Below are positions 11,110 through 23,640 of a stretch of DNA of 64,000 nucleotides, piece by piece. The stretch covers positions 2,351,740 to 2,415,739 of the forward strand of contig JAQFVV010000142.1 of the NCBI GenBank assembly GCA_028023455.1, in the 5' to 3' direction. The position numbers and the translations under genes were made by a program. Each line of letters opens with the position of its first letter. Within the stretch, counting starts at the first letter, position 1. The DNA is from Epiperipatus broadwayi. Lineage: Eukaryota > Onychophora > Udeonychophora > Euonychophora > Peripatidae. The notes under the pieces were generated by a model. The model was not told the DNA's origin. It saw nothing but the letters and a program-made list of their open reading frames with translations, and ran no database searches.

Positions 11110-13600
11110 ATATAAATATATCAAATTTAAGCATAAACAGATAATATTATAATAACGTGAAAGCTAAACACCTTCAAACAGATACGCTTTAAACATGCTT
11201 ACGTGACAGCCAATCAGATGGAATAATGACATCACATGGGACTCTAAATTCTAAAACACAAGCCAGAACTATTAGAAAAAGATGGGACCCATCTTAATCT
11301 ATGCCTCAATTTTATTTAAATAAGCCAGACTCAAGCATTTTGAACTAAGAGTGTGAAGCTTAAATACCTTCACATTTAATCCACTAAATATTATATATAT
11401 AAATTAACAATGCGAAATCATCCGATTTACAACGAAGCAATATTTTTAAATCTAATGAAATAATATTATAAATGTAAATATATCAAATTTAAGCGTAAAC
11501 AGATAATATTATAATAACGTGAAAGCTAAACACCTTCAAACAGATACACTTTAAACATGCTTACGTGACAGCCAATCAGATGGAATAATGACATCACATG
11601 GGACTCTAAATTCTAAAACACAAGCCAGAACTATTAGAAAAAGATGGGACCACATCTTAATCTATGCCTCAATTTTATTTAAATAAGCCAGACTCAAGCA
11701 TTTTGAACTAAGAGTGTGAAGCTTAAATACCTTCACATTTAATCCACTAAATATTATATATATAAATTAACAATGCAAAATCATCCGATTTACAATGAAG
11801 CAATATTTTTAAATCTAATGAAATGATATTAATAAATGTAAATATATCAAATTTAAGCGTAAACAGATAATATTATAATAACGTGAAAGCTAAACACCTT
11901 CAAACAAATACACTTTAAACATGCTTATGTCACAGCCAATCAGATGGAATAATGACATCACATGGGACTCTAAATTCTAAAACACAAGCAAGAACTATTA
12001 GAAAAAGATGGGACCCCATCTTAATCTATGCCTCAATTTTATTTAAATAAGCCAGACTCAAGCATTTTGAACTAAGAGTGTGAAGCTTAAATACCTTCAC
12101 ATTTAATCCACTAAATAAAATTAACAACGCGAAATCATCTGATTTACAATGAAGCAATATTTTTAAATCTAATGAAATGATATTAATAAATGTAAATATA
12201 TCAAATTTAAGCGTAAACAGATAATATTATAATAACGTGAAAGCTAAACACCTTCAAACAGATACGCTTTAAACATGCTTACGTGACAGCCAATCAGATG
12301 GAATAATGACATCACATGGGACTCTAAATTCTAAAACACAAGCCAGAACTATTAGAAAAAGATGGGACCCCATCTTAATCTATGCCTCAATTTTATTTAA
12401 ATAAGCCAGACTCAAGCATTTTGAACTAAGAGTGTGAAGCTTAAATACCTTCACATTTAATCCACTAAATATTATATATATAAATTAACAATGCGAAATC
12501 ATCCGATTTACAATGAAGCAATATTTTTAAATCTAATGAAATAATATTAATAAATGTAAATATATCAAATTTAAGCGTAAACAGATAATATAATAACGTG
12601 AAAGCTAAACACCTTCAAACAGATACGCTTTAAACATGCTTATGTGACAGCCAATCAGATGGAATAATGGCATCACATGGGACTCTAAATTCTAAAACAC
12701 AAGACAGAAGTATTAGATAAAGATGGGACCACATCTTAATTTATGCCTCAATTTTATTTAAATAATCCAGACTCAAGCATTTTGAACTAAGAGTGTGAAG
12801 CTTAAATACCTTCACATTTAATCCACTAAATATTATATATATAAATTAACAATGCAAAATCATCTGATTTACAATGAAGCAATATTTTTAAATCTAATGA
12901 AATGATATTAATAAATGTAAATATATCAAATTTAAGCATAAACAGATAATATTATAATAACGTGAAAGCTAAACACCTTCAAACAGATACGCTTTAAACA
13001 TGCTTACGTGACAGCCAATCAGATGGAATAATGACATCACATGGGACTCTAAATTCTAAAACACAAGCAAGAACTATTAGAAAAAGATGGGACCCCATCT
13101 TAATCTATGCCTCAATTTTATTTAAATAAGCCAGACTCAAGCATTTTGAACTAAGAGTGTGAAGCTTAAATACCTTCACATTTAATCCACTAAATATTAT
13201 ATATATAAATTAACAATGCGAAATCATCCGATTTACAATGAAGCAATATTTTTAAATCTAATGAAATGATATTAATAAATGTAAATATATCAAATTTAAG
13301 CATAAACAGATAATATTATAATAACGTGAAAGCTAAACACCTTCAAACAGATACGCTTTAAACATGCTTACATGACAGCTGCTTACGTGACAGCCAATCA
13401 GATGGAATAATGACATCACATGGGACTCTAAATTCTAAAACACAAGCCAGAACTATTAGAAAAAGATGGGACCCCATCTTAATCTATGCCTCAATTTTAT
13501 TTAAATAAGCCAGACTCAAGCATTTTGAACTAAGAGTGTGAAGCTTAAATACCTTCACATTTAATCCACTAAATATTATATATATATAAATTAACAATGC
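11110..13600 (+). repeat. Satellite-like tandem array, direct units of about 360 bp
   Basis: Seven head-to-tail copies share a unit marked by aacgtgaaagctaaacacc at 11154, 11516, 11880, 12234, 12595, 12959 and 13323, so spacing is 354-364 bases. Units differ by scattered substitutions and small indels; the fourth spacing is short because an atattatatat phrase is missing. The seventh unit has a 15-base internal duplication (gcttacatgacagct then gcttacgtgacagcc). Each unit carries a CCAAT-type motif in cagccaatcagatgg, a tgacatcac CRE-like motif and a hairpin aagatggg/cccatctt. There is no long reading frame. Confidence 0.9.
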
Positions 13601-14141
13601 TTATTTAAATAAAATTGAGGCATAGATTAAGATGGGGTCCCATCTTTTTCTAATAGTTCTGGCTTGTGTTTTAGAATTAAGAGTCCCATGTGATGTCATT
13701 ATTCCATCTGATTGGCTGTCACATAAGCATGTTTAAAGCGTATCTGTTTGAAGGTGTTTAGCTTTCACGTTATTATAATATTATCTGTTTACGCTTAAAT
13801 TTGATATATTTACATTTATTAATATCATTTCATTAGATTTAAAAATATTGCTTCGTTGTAAATCAGATGATTTCACATTGTTAATTTATATATATAATAT
13901 TTAGTGGATTACATGTGAAGGTATTTAAGCTTCACACTCTTAGTTCAAAATGCTTGAGTCTGGCTTATTTAAATAAAATTGAGGCATAGATTAAGATGGG
14001 GTCCCATCTTTTTCTAATAGTTCTGGCTTGTGTTTTAGAATTTAGGGTCCCATGTGATGTCATTATTCCATCTGATTGGCTGTCACGTAAGCATGTTTAA
14101 AGTGTATCTGTTTGAAGGTGTTTAGCTTTCACATTATAATA
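13601..14141 (-). repeat. Inverted continuation of the satellite array
   Basis: At 13600/13601 the array switches strand without a spacer. The next 541 bases are about one and a half units in reverse complement, ending at the complement of gtgaaagctaaacac. They can pair with about 12960-13506, leaving a 94-base loop. A (TAA)n run followed by (CAA)n at 14138-14170 closes the array, mirroring the (TAA)n at its left edge. Confidence 0.88.
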
Positions 14142-14170
14142 ATAATAATAATAACAACAACAACAACAAT

Positions 14171-15029
14171 ACATTATACTCATGATTCTATCTTGATTGT
14201 ATTTTATCCATCATAAAATAGAATGTTTAATAGAAGACTTTTAAATTAGTAATTGAAATTTTAATATTAAATCCAGTGAATTTAGATTACTAACTTAAAC
14301 TGTTCTAAAATATATGTATCTTGCAAAGAATATATATATAAATATTGTAGTGCTTTAGTTTCTATATAACATCAATACACTTTTGATTGTAAAAAGCATT
14401 TAAAGTTTTGTATTTTCATTAATTGCTGTCTATGACATCTAATAGTAATATTAATAATCTGAAAAATATATCAGATATTTTCATGTATTAATATCTATCT
14501 ATATATATATATTGCACCGCTATTAACAGCGTTACATGTTTCATTTTTTTTTTTTAAATAAACTATAAGTGATGTAAAGATTTTTTTTAAAACAAAAATT
14601 TAAAAAGTAAAAAATACTGCATCATTTTAGTATTATAAAGTGTTACAAATTAAAGAGCAGGAGGGAGAGAAATGTATAATAGAATTAAAGAAAAGTTTAA
14701 AAAAATTCTCTTTTTAAAAAAAAAGAGCTTTTATTTTAAAAAAAAAAACTAAATAAATATATAAAATTTTGTTTGTAAAAGAAAACTTTCAAAAATGTAA
14801 TTAATTAGTTTATAAGATTTCTAATTAGTAATAACATCAAAATCAATAGTTAAATTAATGAAAAAACTATAAATTATCTTATTGAGGTCATTTAGATGAA
14901 TCTGAGCAATGGATTAAGATAACTAGTAATGTAAAATTAATTAAAAGTCATTTCATGTTAAGATCTAAATTAAAAATAATGATAAAAAATTAAAACAATA
15001 GGAGAGAAAAAAGTATATAAAGTTACTCT
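14171..15029. other. AT-rich DNA, nothing recognised
   Basis: Homopolymer A/T runs and dense stops; no feature could be supported. Confidence 0.5.
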
Positions 15030-15540
15030 CTTTATTGTTCTTCAGTCTGGTTTGTGATATAGTGTGGTTTGTGATTAATATAGTTGAGGCTGCAATAGGT
15101 AATTCATTGCATTGCTATTAGTCCAGAGTTTAGGTTCTTTCTAAATAATGCAAAGCCAGAGTTTCATTGAGAATCCAAACAACCGGAGATTTAGATATTC
15201 AGAACTATAAATGCAGCAAAACCAATCATTACTGCTAAAGTCAACATTAATAAAAAGGTTGCATAAGCCATGGATGTGTCTGACAGGGTTTCATGTACTA
15301 AACCTCCATAAGTCAATTATTCTACCTGTAACAAATGCTGGAAACTGATGCCAAAATCAAAATAGATGCTACTGCTATTCTCTCTCTCTCCAATTGCTGA
15401 GTCATAGAATGGAAACAAGCCATGAAGCCATCAATGGAGAACCAAAAAGCCAACCAGTTGGAAAATGAACACAAATGAAAACCTAGGTAAAGATACTTTA
15501 AATAAGCAAAATTCTCCATACAATTAATGTGCTAGTATAG
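15030..15540 (-). pseudogene. Possible fragment of a membrane-protein gene
   Basis: This island is less AT-rich than its flanks. On the minus strand 15519-15322 is open (65 codons, hydrophobic, with SNWLAFWFSIDGFMACF). A second frame just downstream (about 15310-15200) reads GGLVHETLSDTSMAYATF and then a long hydrophobic segment LLMLTLAVMIGFAAFIVL, which looks like a transmembrane helix. A CAG/GTAGAA at about 15322 could be a splice donor. The pattern vaguely recalls the last helices of transporters of the MFS type, but I do not recognise the family. It could be a broken gene copy or chance. Confidence 0.25.
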
Positions 15541-17096
15541 GAGGTGTGATCATGTGATACTTTAAATAACTAAATATATTTTGATCACAGTCTATAGACA
15601 CTTTTATATTTAAATGAAATAAATTTTAGTTAATGAAGGACTATTAAAATTTAGCCTGAGCAATTACTTATATGTTTTTATATGTAAATTTCAATATTAT
15701 TGTGTTATATTAAATAATGTATTTAAATAAATATTAATGTTTGCCTTAATTATTATTTTGTTATTTTGTCTTTTTCTTTTGTCACTGCATCACAAGCAAA
15801 TTACTGTAAAGTTACTTTGTGTTAGGTAAATATGATGGACCCTGAGACAGAGTGTGAACTGAGCTTGTCATGGAATATTTTAAGTGCTAAATTATGGACT
15901 GTACCATCCAAGTATGTTAATTATTGCTTGTAATTAACTGGTATCCGAGGTTTATCTCTAAACAAATAAAATGCTTTGGATGGCAGGAGTTCTAATCTAG
16001 CACATGAGGTGGGTCATGGTCTAAAAATGTGATCATGTTATGCTTTACATAGCTCAGTCTGACCATGGGTATTGTTGATGGCTTTGCTATCAATGGTATT
16101 CTCCCCTCTGCTTGAAGGGCTGGTCTATTCATGTAATATTAAAAATATAAAATTTAAAATTATGGTGGACTAAGTTCAATATATATATATATATATATAT
16201 ATCATTAAAAAACCAATCTATATTTAGACTATCAACAATTACAAACTATTGTCACATCAACCTCCTTTTAACAACAATAAGTATGTATATATATATGCAT
16301 GTATACATACAAGATTACAGCAAACATTTAAATAAATCTTCAGTTATTTTGTATAAAATGCAGAAAACAAATATGTATACTGGAATTCTGTACCACAGCC
16401 ATTTGTGCAGTATACAAGCCATTCAATGTATTTCTTTTTCCCTTGAATTAAATCATGTAATGAAAATATTTTGAAAGGCTTAATTATCAATTTAATTTAT
16501 CTAATTCATCTTATTCAGTTCACTCCTCCAAGTTAACTGTTTTAGATGATTAGTATTATATAATATGAGATATTAAATTTTTTATCTTAATGATATACAC
16601 TTTAATTAAAATTAAAAATAAAATATATCATATAACTGCATAAATTGCAGGAATAAAATGCATTAAATTTTAATCTAATGTTCTTTCTTTTATACACCAT
16701 CTATAAACAAATTATATTTTAACTTAATAAGACATAAAACACTCAATATAATTAAATCAGATTTAATCTACACAATTAATTTCATGTAAATGAAGTTTAA
16801 ATAAAATTAGTAAAAAATAAACTTATTTTTAACTTAATTATTATAAAAACAACTTTAAAAATAATAACATTGTATTAAACAAATTATTTTGAGAAATAAA
16901 AAAGGCTTAAATTTATGCTTAACTAATATAATTTAAACAATTTATACTTATAATGCTAAATAAGCATGTACATGTACAAGACATTTTAGAATGTTTTATT
17001 CTGATTATCAATATCTTTCTCGCTATTTGTAAACATTTTGTTAATAATGTTTTCTCTTATAGTTTTACAGTAAAAGAGTTGGATTTGTTTTTCATT
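15541..17096. other. AT-rich DNA with one (TA)n run
   Basis: No gene was recognised. A (TA)n run of about 20 bases lies at 16182-16202. Confidence 0.45.
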
Positions 17097-17099
17097 ATT

Positions 17100-17168
17100 A
17101 TGTGCACATAAAATATAAAAATAAGATTAGAATTAACATGAAATTCAGAAAAGAATGTGATAGATAGT
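17100..17168 (+). repeat. Short dispersed direct repeat, copy 1
   Basis: The phrase aaaaataagattagaattaa and the following aacatgaaattcagaaaa recur at 18598-18668 in the same orientation, over about 70 bases in all. The larger element is not visible. Confidence 0.55.
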
Positions 17169-18597
17169 GTAATATTCATGGGTAGATTTACATGTTATGT
17201 TTGAATTTAGGTCTTCTATTTTATGCACTAGAAAGTGCAAGTTAATCAAACTATAGAAAAAGAATATTCCAACCATGTTGAAATTTAGATATCTCAAGAA
17301 ATAGTTATATTTCCTGATTAACTGACCTAATACTTTTATTATGATTTTCATTGCCAATGGAAGCAGTTTTACATTTATTTTAAAGGGCACCAGGGTCTGT
17401 AGACTTACTGATCTGTCCTATCACATTGCCAATTAGAAATAAATAAATAAAATAAGATAGTGGTTTTGTTTCTCATCACTTAAATCTTTTATATGAAATT
17501 GCTTTAGGACTTTTCCTGCACTTAAACAGGCATGTTGACAAAGGTAATTTATACAATTTTCAAAACTTATCTTTTTAATAATAAAATATACTAAACTAAA
17601 ATTAAGATTGTACAATAAAAAGTTGATATTAAAAATAATTATTTATTTAAATGAAAATTATTAATAAACTGAAAGAACATACAATTGCCCATCCAGATGG
17701 TTAGGCTAAACAATTAAGGCAATTTAACAATTAATGTTCACTTCTTTTATAAGTTTCTTCTGGAAGGCTATAACTGAAAATTATTTGAATAATATAGTGA
17801 ATATCTCTGTCAGTAGTATATTATAAGCTTATAGTTTAGGTTAGTTTGCAAACATTTAATTAGTCAAAAATCAGGGTATGAATAATGTAGTTTATTGATA
17901 AGTTTTGTGAATTTATGTAGATTGTAGCATGCATGTATTTTTTGGGTCAAAAGAGCTCGTGGTAAGTTACTTTAACTTCTGTCAATATTTTTACATTCCT
18001 GATCTGTAATATGGCTGAACTCAAAGCTTTTTAGATTAATCTCCTTATGATGAAAGGTGTCTATAAATGCTATGATTTCCTTCCACATGACCTATTAGCT
18101 CAGTATAAAGTGGTCTGGATACTTCATGATCCAGGACCAGCCAAAGAAAAAACAGACAAGTTGTTTTGAAGCCATTTTCCTCTTTTATTGTCTCAACCAG
18201 TTATGTGATATCTGTGCAAATTAATAATCTTGCACATTTTTTTTTGTTTTTAAGATACAATGTTTATTTATTTATAACTTATTTCCACCATCTTTAATTA
18301 GCATTAGAAGGATCTTCTCTAATAGTAATCTCTTGCATTTATATTTTTTTTCTTTTACTTATCTGGATAAACAATCTGTATGTATTTACATTTTTTCGTT
18401 TTTAACTTTAATTAAATTAAATAAATAATATCAACACAAATAACTTTCATTGCACGTATCAAAAAATAAATTCTACTAACTAAAAAAAAACTAAATTGTG
18501 TCTTGTGAACAATTTTTAACCTTTACTTTTTTTTTAGCTTTTCAATATTACCAATGCTAAAACACTTATGAACTATACATATTTTGATATGGTTCAT
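17169..18597. other. AT-rich DNA, nothing recognised
   Basis: Frequent stops and homopolymer runs; no RNA or protein feature could be supported. Confidence 0.45.
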
Positions 18598-18668
18598 TTG
18601 CACATGAAATAGAAAAATAAGATTAGAATTAACATGAAATTCAGAAAAAAATGAGATAGGTAGTTTAT
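18598..18668 (+). repeat. Short dispersed direct repeat, copy 2
   Basis: Same phrase as 17100-17168 with a handful of substitutions. Confidence 0.55.
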
Positions 18669-19160
18669 AAAGTTATCAGAGATCTATGTGCTGAATATTA
18701 AATGCCTTCATAAAAAATAAAGATTAAATAAAAATATTCAAGTCACAAAAGGAATTTTCAGATTAGGCAGATCACATAGTAATATCATGGAACAGGCAAA
18801 AATTCTAATAAATGTGAATTCATGAAAATCTAATGTCAAACAATAGCATCAACGCAATTTAAAAACATAAAAAATAAATTTAATTTTAGTTCAAATGTAA
18901 AGGTATAGTGCAATGTATAAAATTTAAATTACTAACACTAATTTTGAATGTATTTTTACACATATTTTTCATTTCTTATATTTTTCTGTTTAAATGGTAG
19001 TATTGGATATTAATATTGCTTTAGTTTGTGGACCTGGAAGTTATTAACTATAAATAAATGCATTTCAATGTTTCATTAAATATATAGACAATTGAATATG
19101 CAGACAATTTGACAAGTTCTGAAATCTATTACATTTTTTGCATTGCCCTCTATTATATAT
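18669..19160. other. AT-rich flank of the LTR element
   Basis: No gene or repeat was recognised. The last bases before the left LTR are ttatatat; they do not match the right flank (acttata), so no target duplication is evident. Confidence 0.4.
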
Positions 19161-19850
19161 TCTAATGGTCAGGGTTTTCCACAAAAAAGGGGAAGTGCAT
19201 CTCACTATGGTCAGATCTAAGTTTTTCTGGTAGGATGCTGTGAATGACATGATGAAGTACCCTAACCTATGATCGTATTTACCTCCAATGGGCTAGCTTT
19301 AAGTTTACACATTAAATTTAGATACAGTTTGGGCTAGCTTATCCATACCTCATCCCTCTTTCAGACTTTGGTATGCCTCAGTATTTGAACTTGGTGAGAA
19401 ATTTGCCTTTGGCTCTCTTCAGAGGTGAATTTACATTAGATAGCAACTACAACACCTGTACACAAGTTCCATTTGATTTAAAGATCCATCTAAACACATT
19501 ACTGCATTATTATATAAGAATGAAAAATGTATGCGTATATCTAATTATAAGTTGATGAATGAATGTATAAATGATTTTGATAGACTAGAGACCAATTTAA
19601 TTTAATTCAAATTGACAACATTTATTAAATAATAATACAAAATTCAGAACTTTTTAACATGATAAAACAATATAATTGTTTGTGTCAATAATGTATTTCT
19701 ACCATGTCAGCAATTAAATGTATCCACTATTCCTACCCTTACTCATGATAGAGATATGTAACAGGGCACTAATTATTTACAAAGCAGATTTTAAAAAATC
19801 ATTACTAAATCGACTGTGAAGCTAATTAGCTTATTTACAAAATTATACAA

Positions 19851-20458
19851 TAATATCAACAAATAAAAATCCTTTTTTTTCAAAAACTTTATTTTTTTAT
19901 CTCAATACTGAACATATATATAAATTTATATAATACAAAACTCCAATGTTTCAACTGTTTTTATCTCATACAGTCATTTTCAAGGATATATCTCTCCCAC
20001 TGCTATATTTTATTACTCTTTCTTTTACATTTAATTACAAATCTGTCTTAAAATCATGATACTATTGTAGAACATATATATTTTAAAAGAAAAAGTGGAT
20101 GTACCTTTGCTGTGTTATTATATATGATAAATATTAATAAACTTGTATATGGATGGTAGAATAGATCGAAAGTTTTTTGGATGATTTTAAGACAGATTTG
20201 TAATTAAATGTAACAGAAAGAGTAATAAAATATAGCAGTGGGAGAGAGATATCCTTGAAAATGACTGTATGAGATAAAAAACAGTTGAAACATTGGAGTT
20301 TTGTATTATATAAATGTATATATATGTTCAGTATTGAGATAAAACAATAAAGTTTTTGAAAAGAAAAAGGAGAAGGATTTTTATTTGTTGATATTATTGT
20401 AGAACATATATATTTTAAAAGAAAAAGTGGATGTACCTTTGCTGTGTTATTATATATA
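19851..20458. mobile_element. Foldback retroposon inserted in the left LTR
   Basis: Flanked by the 12-base duplication aaaattatacaa (19839-19850 and 20459-20470). The right LTR has only one short ttatataagtg-type site at the matching place (about 26270), which is the empty state. Inside, about 19856-20055 returns in reverse complement at about 20185-20394. A 66-base block containing gtagaacatatatatttt and ending gctgtgttattatata appears twice in direct orientation (about 20062-20128 and 20392-20457). The order is arm, tail, spacer, inverted arm, tail. The target duplication length suggests target-primed reverse transcription with an inversion, though a foldback DNA element is possible. Confidence 0.72.
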
Positions 20459-21689
20459 AAAATTATACAAGTATATGTGTAAGAGCCTCATCATGTTCCA
20501 TCTTCTTTGGGGACCCCCTACCTATGTATGGTTCCCTATGGTTGATAGAAAAGAATATATGTGCAATAAAGTTAATCAGTTATATCAAAAAAATAAATAT
20601 AAACAGTCATTAGTTAACAAAAAAAAATTAATGTTAACTCTGTTCTGCAGTAAGTTTATGGGCTTTAATATGGAATAATATCCAAAAATCTTACTTTATT
20701 CCATAACATAATGGTAATGATCAAAGGTCATGTCACTATGGAAGGAAAGCTGACCTAAATTTTATTTAACATAAAAAAGGAATTTTATCTAATGCAATTC
20801 CACTTATAGACATGTTTCAGCTCTCAAGTTTGGAAATAAATAAAACTAGGATTATTTTTTTATTATCTTTGAGTCATCTTGGTTAATGACCATGAGTTTG
20901 ACAATAATGTCTTTTATAGATACAGCTTAACTCTCTTTGGATCAATTTCCTATGGTAAATTATCCATCTCTCACTAGAATTCCTTGGCAATGCACTTGAA
21001 TTGATGTTGTTTTCATTTTCTGCAGTTGTTTTCCTTCTCAATCCATTTTGACATTTAGTGTAAAACATCTGACATTTCTTTAGACATTATATGGTAAATA
21101 AGTTAAGTCATCACACTTCTATGATCTAGAACAGTAGCACTCCAGTCCAATGGTAATGTTAATTTAGCCAGAATACATTACACAGCAGTTTATAACAAAT
21201 TTAATTTTTATTGATTTTCTATTTGGCATTTAATGGCTTATATAAAAAAAAATTAGTTCATCATTTATATAAATGCTGGTGATGTTCTATTTTTCTTTTC
21301 TCAATGTTCAAATAATAGCACAGTTTGTTTTTATTTTTAAATAACAATTTTAAATCAGTTCAGTTTTTTGATAAACTGCATGAATTTTCAAACTTTTCTC
21401 TATTTAAATGTCAGATGGAATTTCATATAATTTTTAGCTATGAAAATTTATATGGATAATATGGAATATTCTAACAAGCCATCTATCTTCTCTTGAATTT
21501 GCACATACAATCTTAAAATGTTGGCTTTATACAGTTATTGAATCATTTAAAAAATAACAAAAGACAACAGTAATGAACTGGGTTTGCTTTTATACCATGC
21601 TTAGTTTTTTGTGTTGAATATACTAGATTTTCAATTTTCCTTTTCCATTACTGTGGCTATCTATTGCTGCAAATATTATATTGGTTATA

Positions 21690-21857
21690 AGCATTTATTT
21701 TATAACGTCTTGCGTGCGATTATAATTATGATAGAATGACAGCCTGTTAAGCTAATTGTGCAGACGCTGTGAGAATGTTATTAATACTATATCATGTGGT
21801 TGTTCGAAGGTATTCATTTATTAATAACATTCTCACAGTGTCTGTCATTCTATTGTA
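21690..21857. mobile_element. Small hairpin retroposon inserted in the left LTR
   Basis: Flanked by a 15-base duplication attatattggttata (21675-21689 and 21858-21872). The right LTR has a single copy of the site near 27545. The insert contains gctgtgagaatgttattaat and its reverse complement, and an outer gatagaatgacag/ctgtcattctat pair, giving an interrupted hairpin. Confidence 0.7.
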
Positions 21858-22275
21858 ATTATATTGGTTATAGTAAAAAAATAAAATTACATAACAATAT
21901 TTTACTTTTATTTTCCATAGTTGGTTACCTAGTGATTGGGTTGACATTAGTTATCACTATGTTTACTAAGTCTAGACCTTTATCTATGACATACAACACA
22001 TTCATAATTAACTCATTGGTAGTATATATATAGATGAAGGATTTCTTTAACTGAGATTTTACTTTTCATTAAATAAGAGAAATTAGTTCCTTGTGACATT
22101 TGCTTAATTTGGTACTTAATAAAGCAACCATTTGTTGTATATATAATTTTTTATTAAAAAAAATGATAGTGCATATTCAACCACCTGTTAGATATGCTTA
22201 TGTTTTAAATAGGGTTGATTTGGTTATGTGGATAAATAAAGGGTGGTTTCAATAAGATTGTAAGCTACCCTTACA

Positions 22276-22289
22276 TCTCCCCTATCCTT
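22276..22289 (-). other. Polypurine tract of the LTR element
   Basis: On the minus strand AAGGATAGGGGAGA lies directly before the 3' LTR start TGTAAGGG. This is the position and composition of the plus-strand primer of LTR retrotransposons. Confidence 0.65.
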
Positions 22290-22860
22290 ACAGGGGTAAA
22301 ATTTTATAATATAATCAAAATTTTAACACTTAAGTAATGTATATATTGATTTAGCATTGGCGTGTTTGTTTTTAAAGAAGGGTTATAAAGCCTACTCATT
22401 TCATCTTCTAATATTTCCTCAACTATATCCATGTTCTTTTCTAATTTCCTACTTCATTAACTACATTACAGTAAGTGAGATTTATCTATAGTCTTTTTTT
22501 TCTTTTTTATGATGATTATATGGTCTGAACTCTATTGGTAATGTGTCTCTATTATAGATGGCACATAGTTTAACTCATTAGCCTTCATTCTGCTTCCTTT
22601 TAAGACTTACTGGATTTTTTAAGGACTAAACAAAATATTGGACTGTCCATCATTCTACATGGATCAACTCCTATGTCTAGATTGGTTCTAACATATGCCA
22701 GTAATCTCTTTTTTACTTACCTGGGTATACCCTCATCATAAATTAATGACCCTATATTTGTTTTTGATGTTATCCCTTTTTTTCTAGTTTCAACTAAAAT
22801 TTATGCCTATGTTTTGACTTGCATATAAGCTAATTATGTGTATTATATGGTCACTCTTAC
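22290..22860 (-). other. LTR element interior without recognisable coding
   Basis: This lies between the polypurine tract and the integrase C-terminus. No domain was recognised; stops are frequent. Confidence 0.4.
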
Positions 22861-23640
22861 TGATTACAATATGACTTCAAGATGCAGGCATTATATGTAT
22901 CCCTAATCTCTCCTAATTCAATCCAAAACATATTTGGACCTGATTGTTTCATAATAGTTAATGGTCCTTCATATTGGTAGTAAAAATTTTGATATTTATT
23001 TTCCAGCTGCTTACACAGATGGGATGTTTTTATGAAAACCTTATCTCATAACTTAAAATTATGTGTACTTTTCTTTTTGTTTTTTATTCCTTTGCTCAGC
23101 TTTATCCATAAGCTATTTATATACTTTTTGTATATTCATTTTCATGTCATTTTTAGGATGTTGTTTTGTTTGGTTTTTTTTTCATCAAATTTTTGGGATG
23201 CTTGGCTAGCCTATACACTATGTTTGGTTGGATGACCATAAGATTTGGTTTAGTGAAATAGGTAGGTGCATCTATCCATGGCCTACTTGCTTTTGAACAA
23301 TTATTTATGTCTGTGTCATGATTGGTTGATTACTCTCTTTTTTAACATTATATCTGATTTCCCTTTGGGTTTGTCCAGTTTAAGTATTCCAAGTCACAAT
23401 CCTGAGGTCTATTTTAAATATGTGCTTCTTAGTCATTAGCATTTCTATACCTGATGAATGTGAAGTAGCCTTAAAGATATTGCATAACTTAGGAACCAAA
23501 AACCCTTTTGTTTTCTGGTTTGTAATTTAGTCATATCCATTATCCTTCAATGGTTTTTCATATTTTGATTATCCCATTGGTTGTGGTGGGGGTTTAAATG
23601 CCATAATACACATTTAAATGATCAAGTCTATTGACCTCAT
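22860..23640 (-). pseudogene. Integrase of the LTR element, broken
   Basis: On the minus strand, in order: a TTTNGIIKI...KTIEG relic of the HPQTNGxxER...KTL block near 23545-23600; ATSHSSGIE followed by HIFKIDLRI near 23412-23483, matching the ATPHSSTG...FGREMRLP block of gypsy integrases; and a C-terminal DKVFIKT ... KYQNFYYQYEGPLTIM ... NMFWIEL stretch near 22900-23050, matching the KVLVKT...KY.GPY.I...N...L pattern. Several stops and frame changes intervene. The catalytic N-terminal half (first Asp residues) was not found. Confidence 0.7.

Larger units (their letters stand above)
19161..22275 (-). repeat. 3' LTR (left copy), with two insertions
   Basis: Long collinear similarity to 25614-27979, for example ctccaatgggctag, tttggctctct, taagttgatgaatgaatg and tttggcatttaatg. 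It is about 750 bases longer than its partner, mostly because of insertions at 19851-20458 and 21690-21857, each with its own target duplication. The first two bases are TC, not TG, by mutation. Confidence 0.78.

Noticed and set aside
11110-14141. CRISPR-like array
   Set aside because: Units are 360 bases and repeat throughout, without unique spacers; this is eukaryotic satellite-like DNA.
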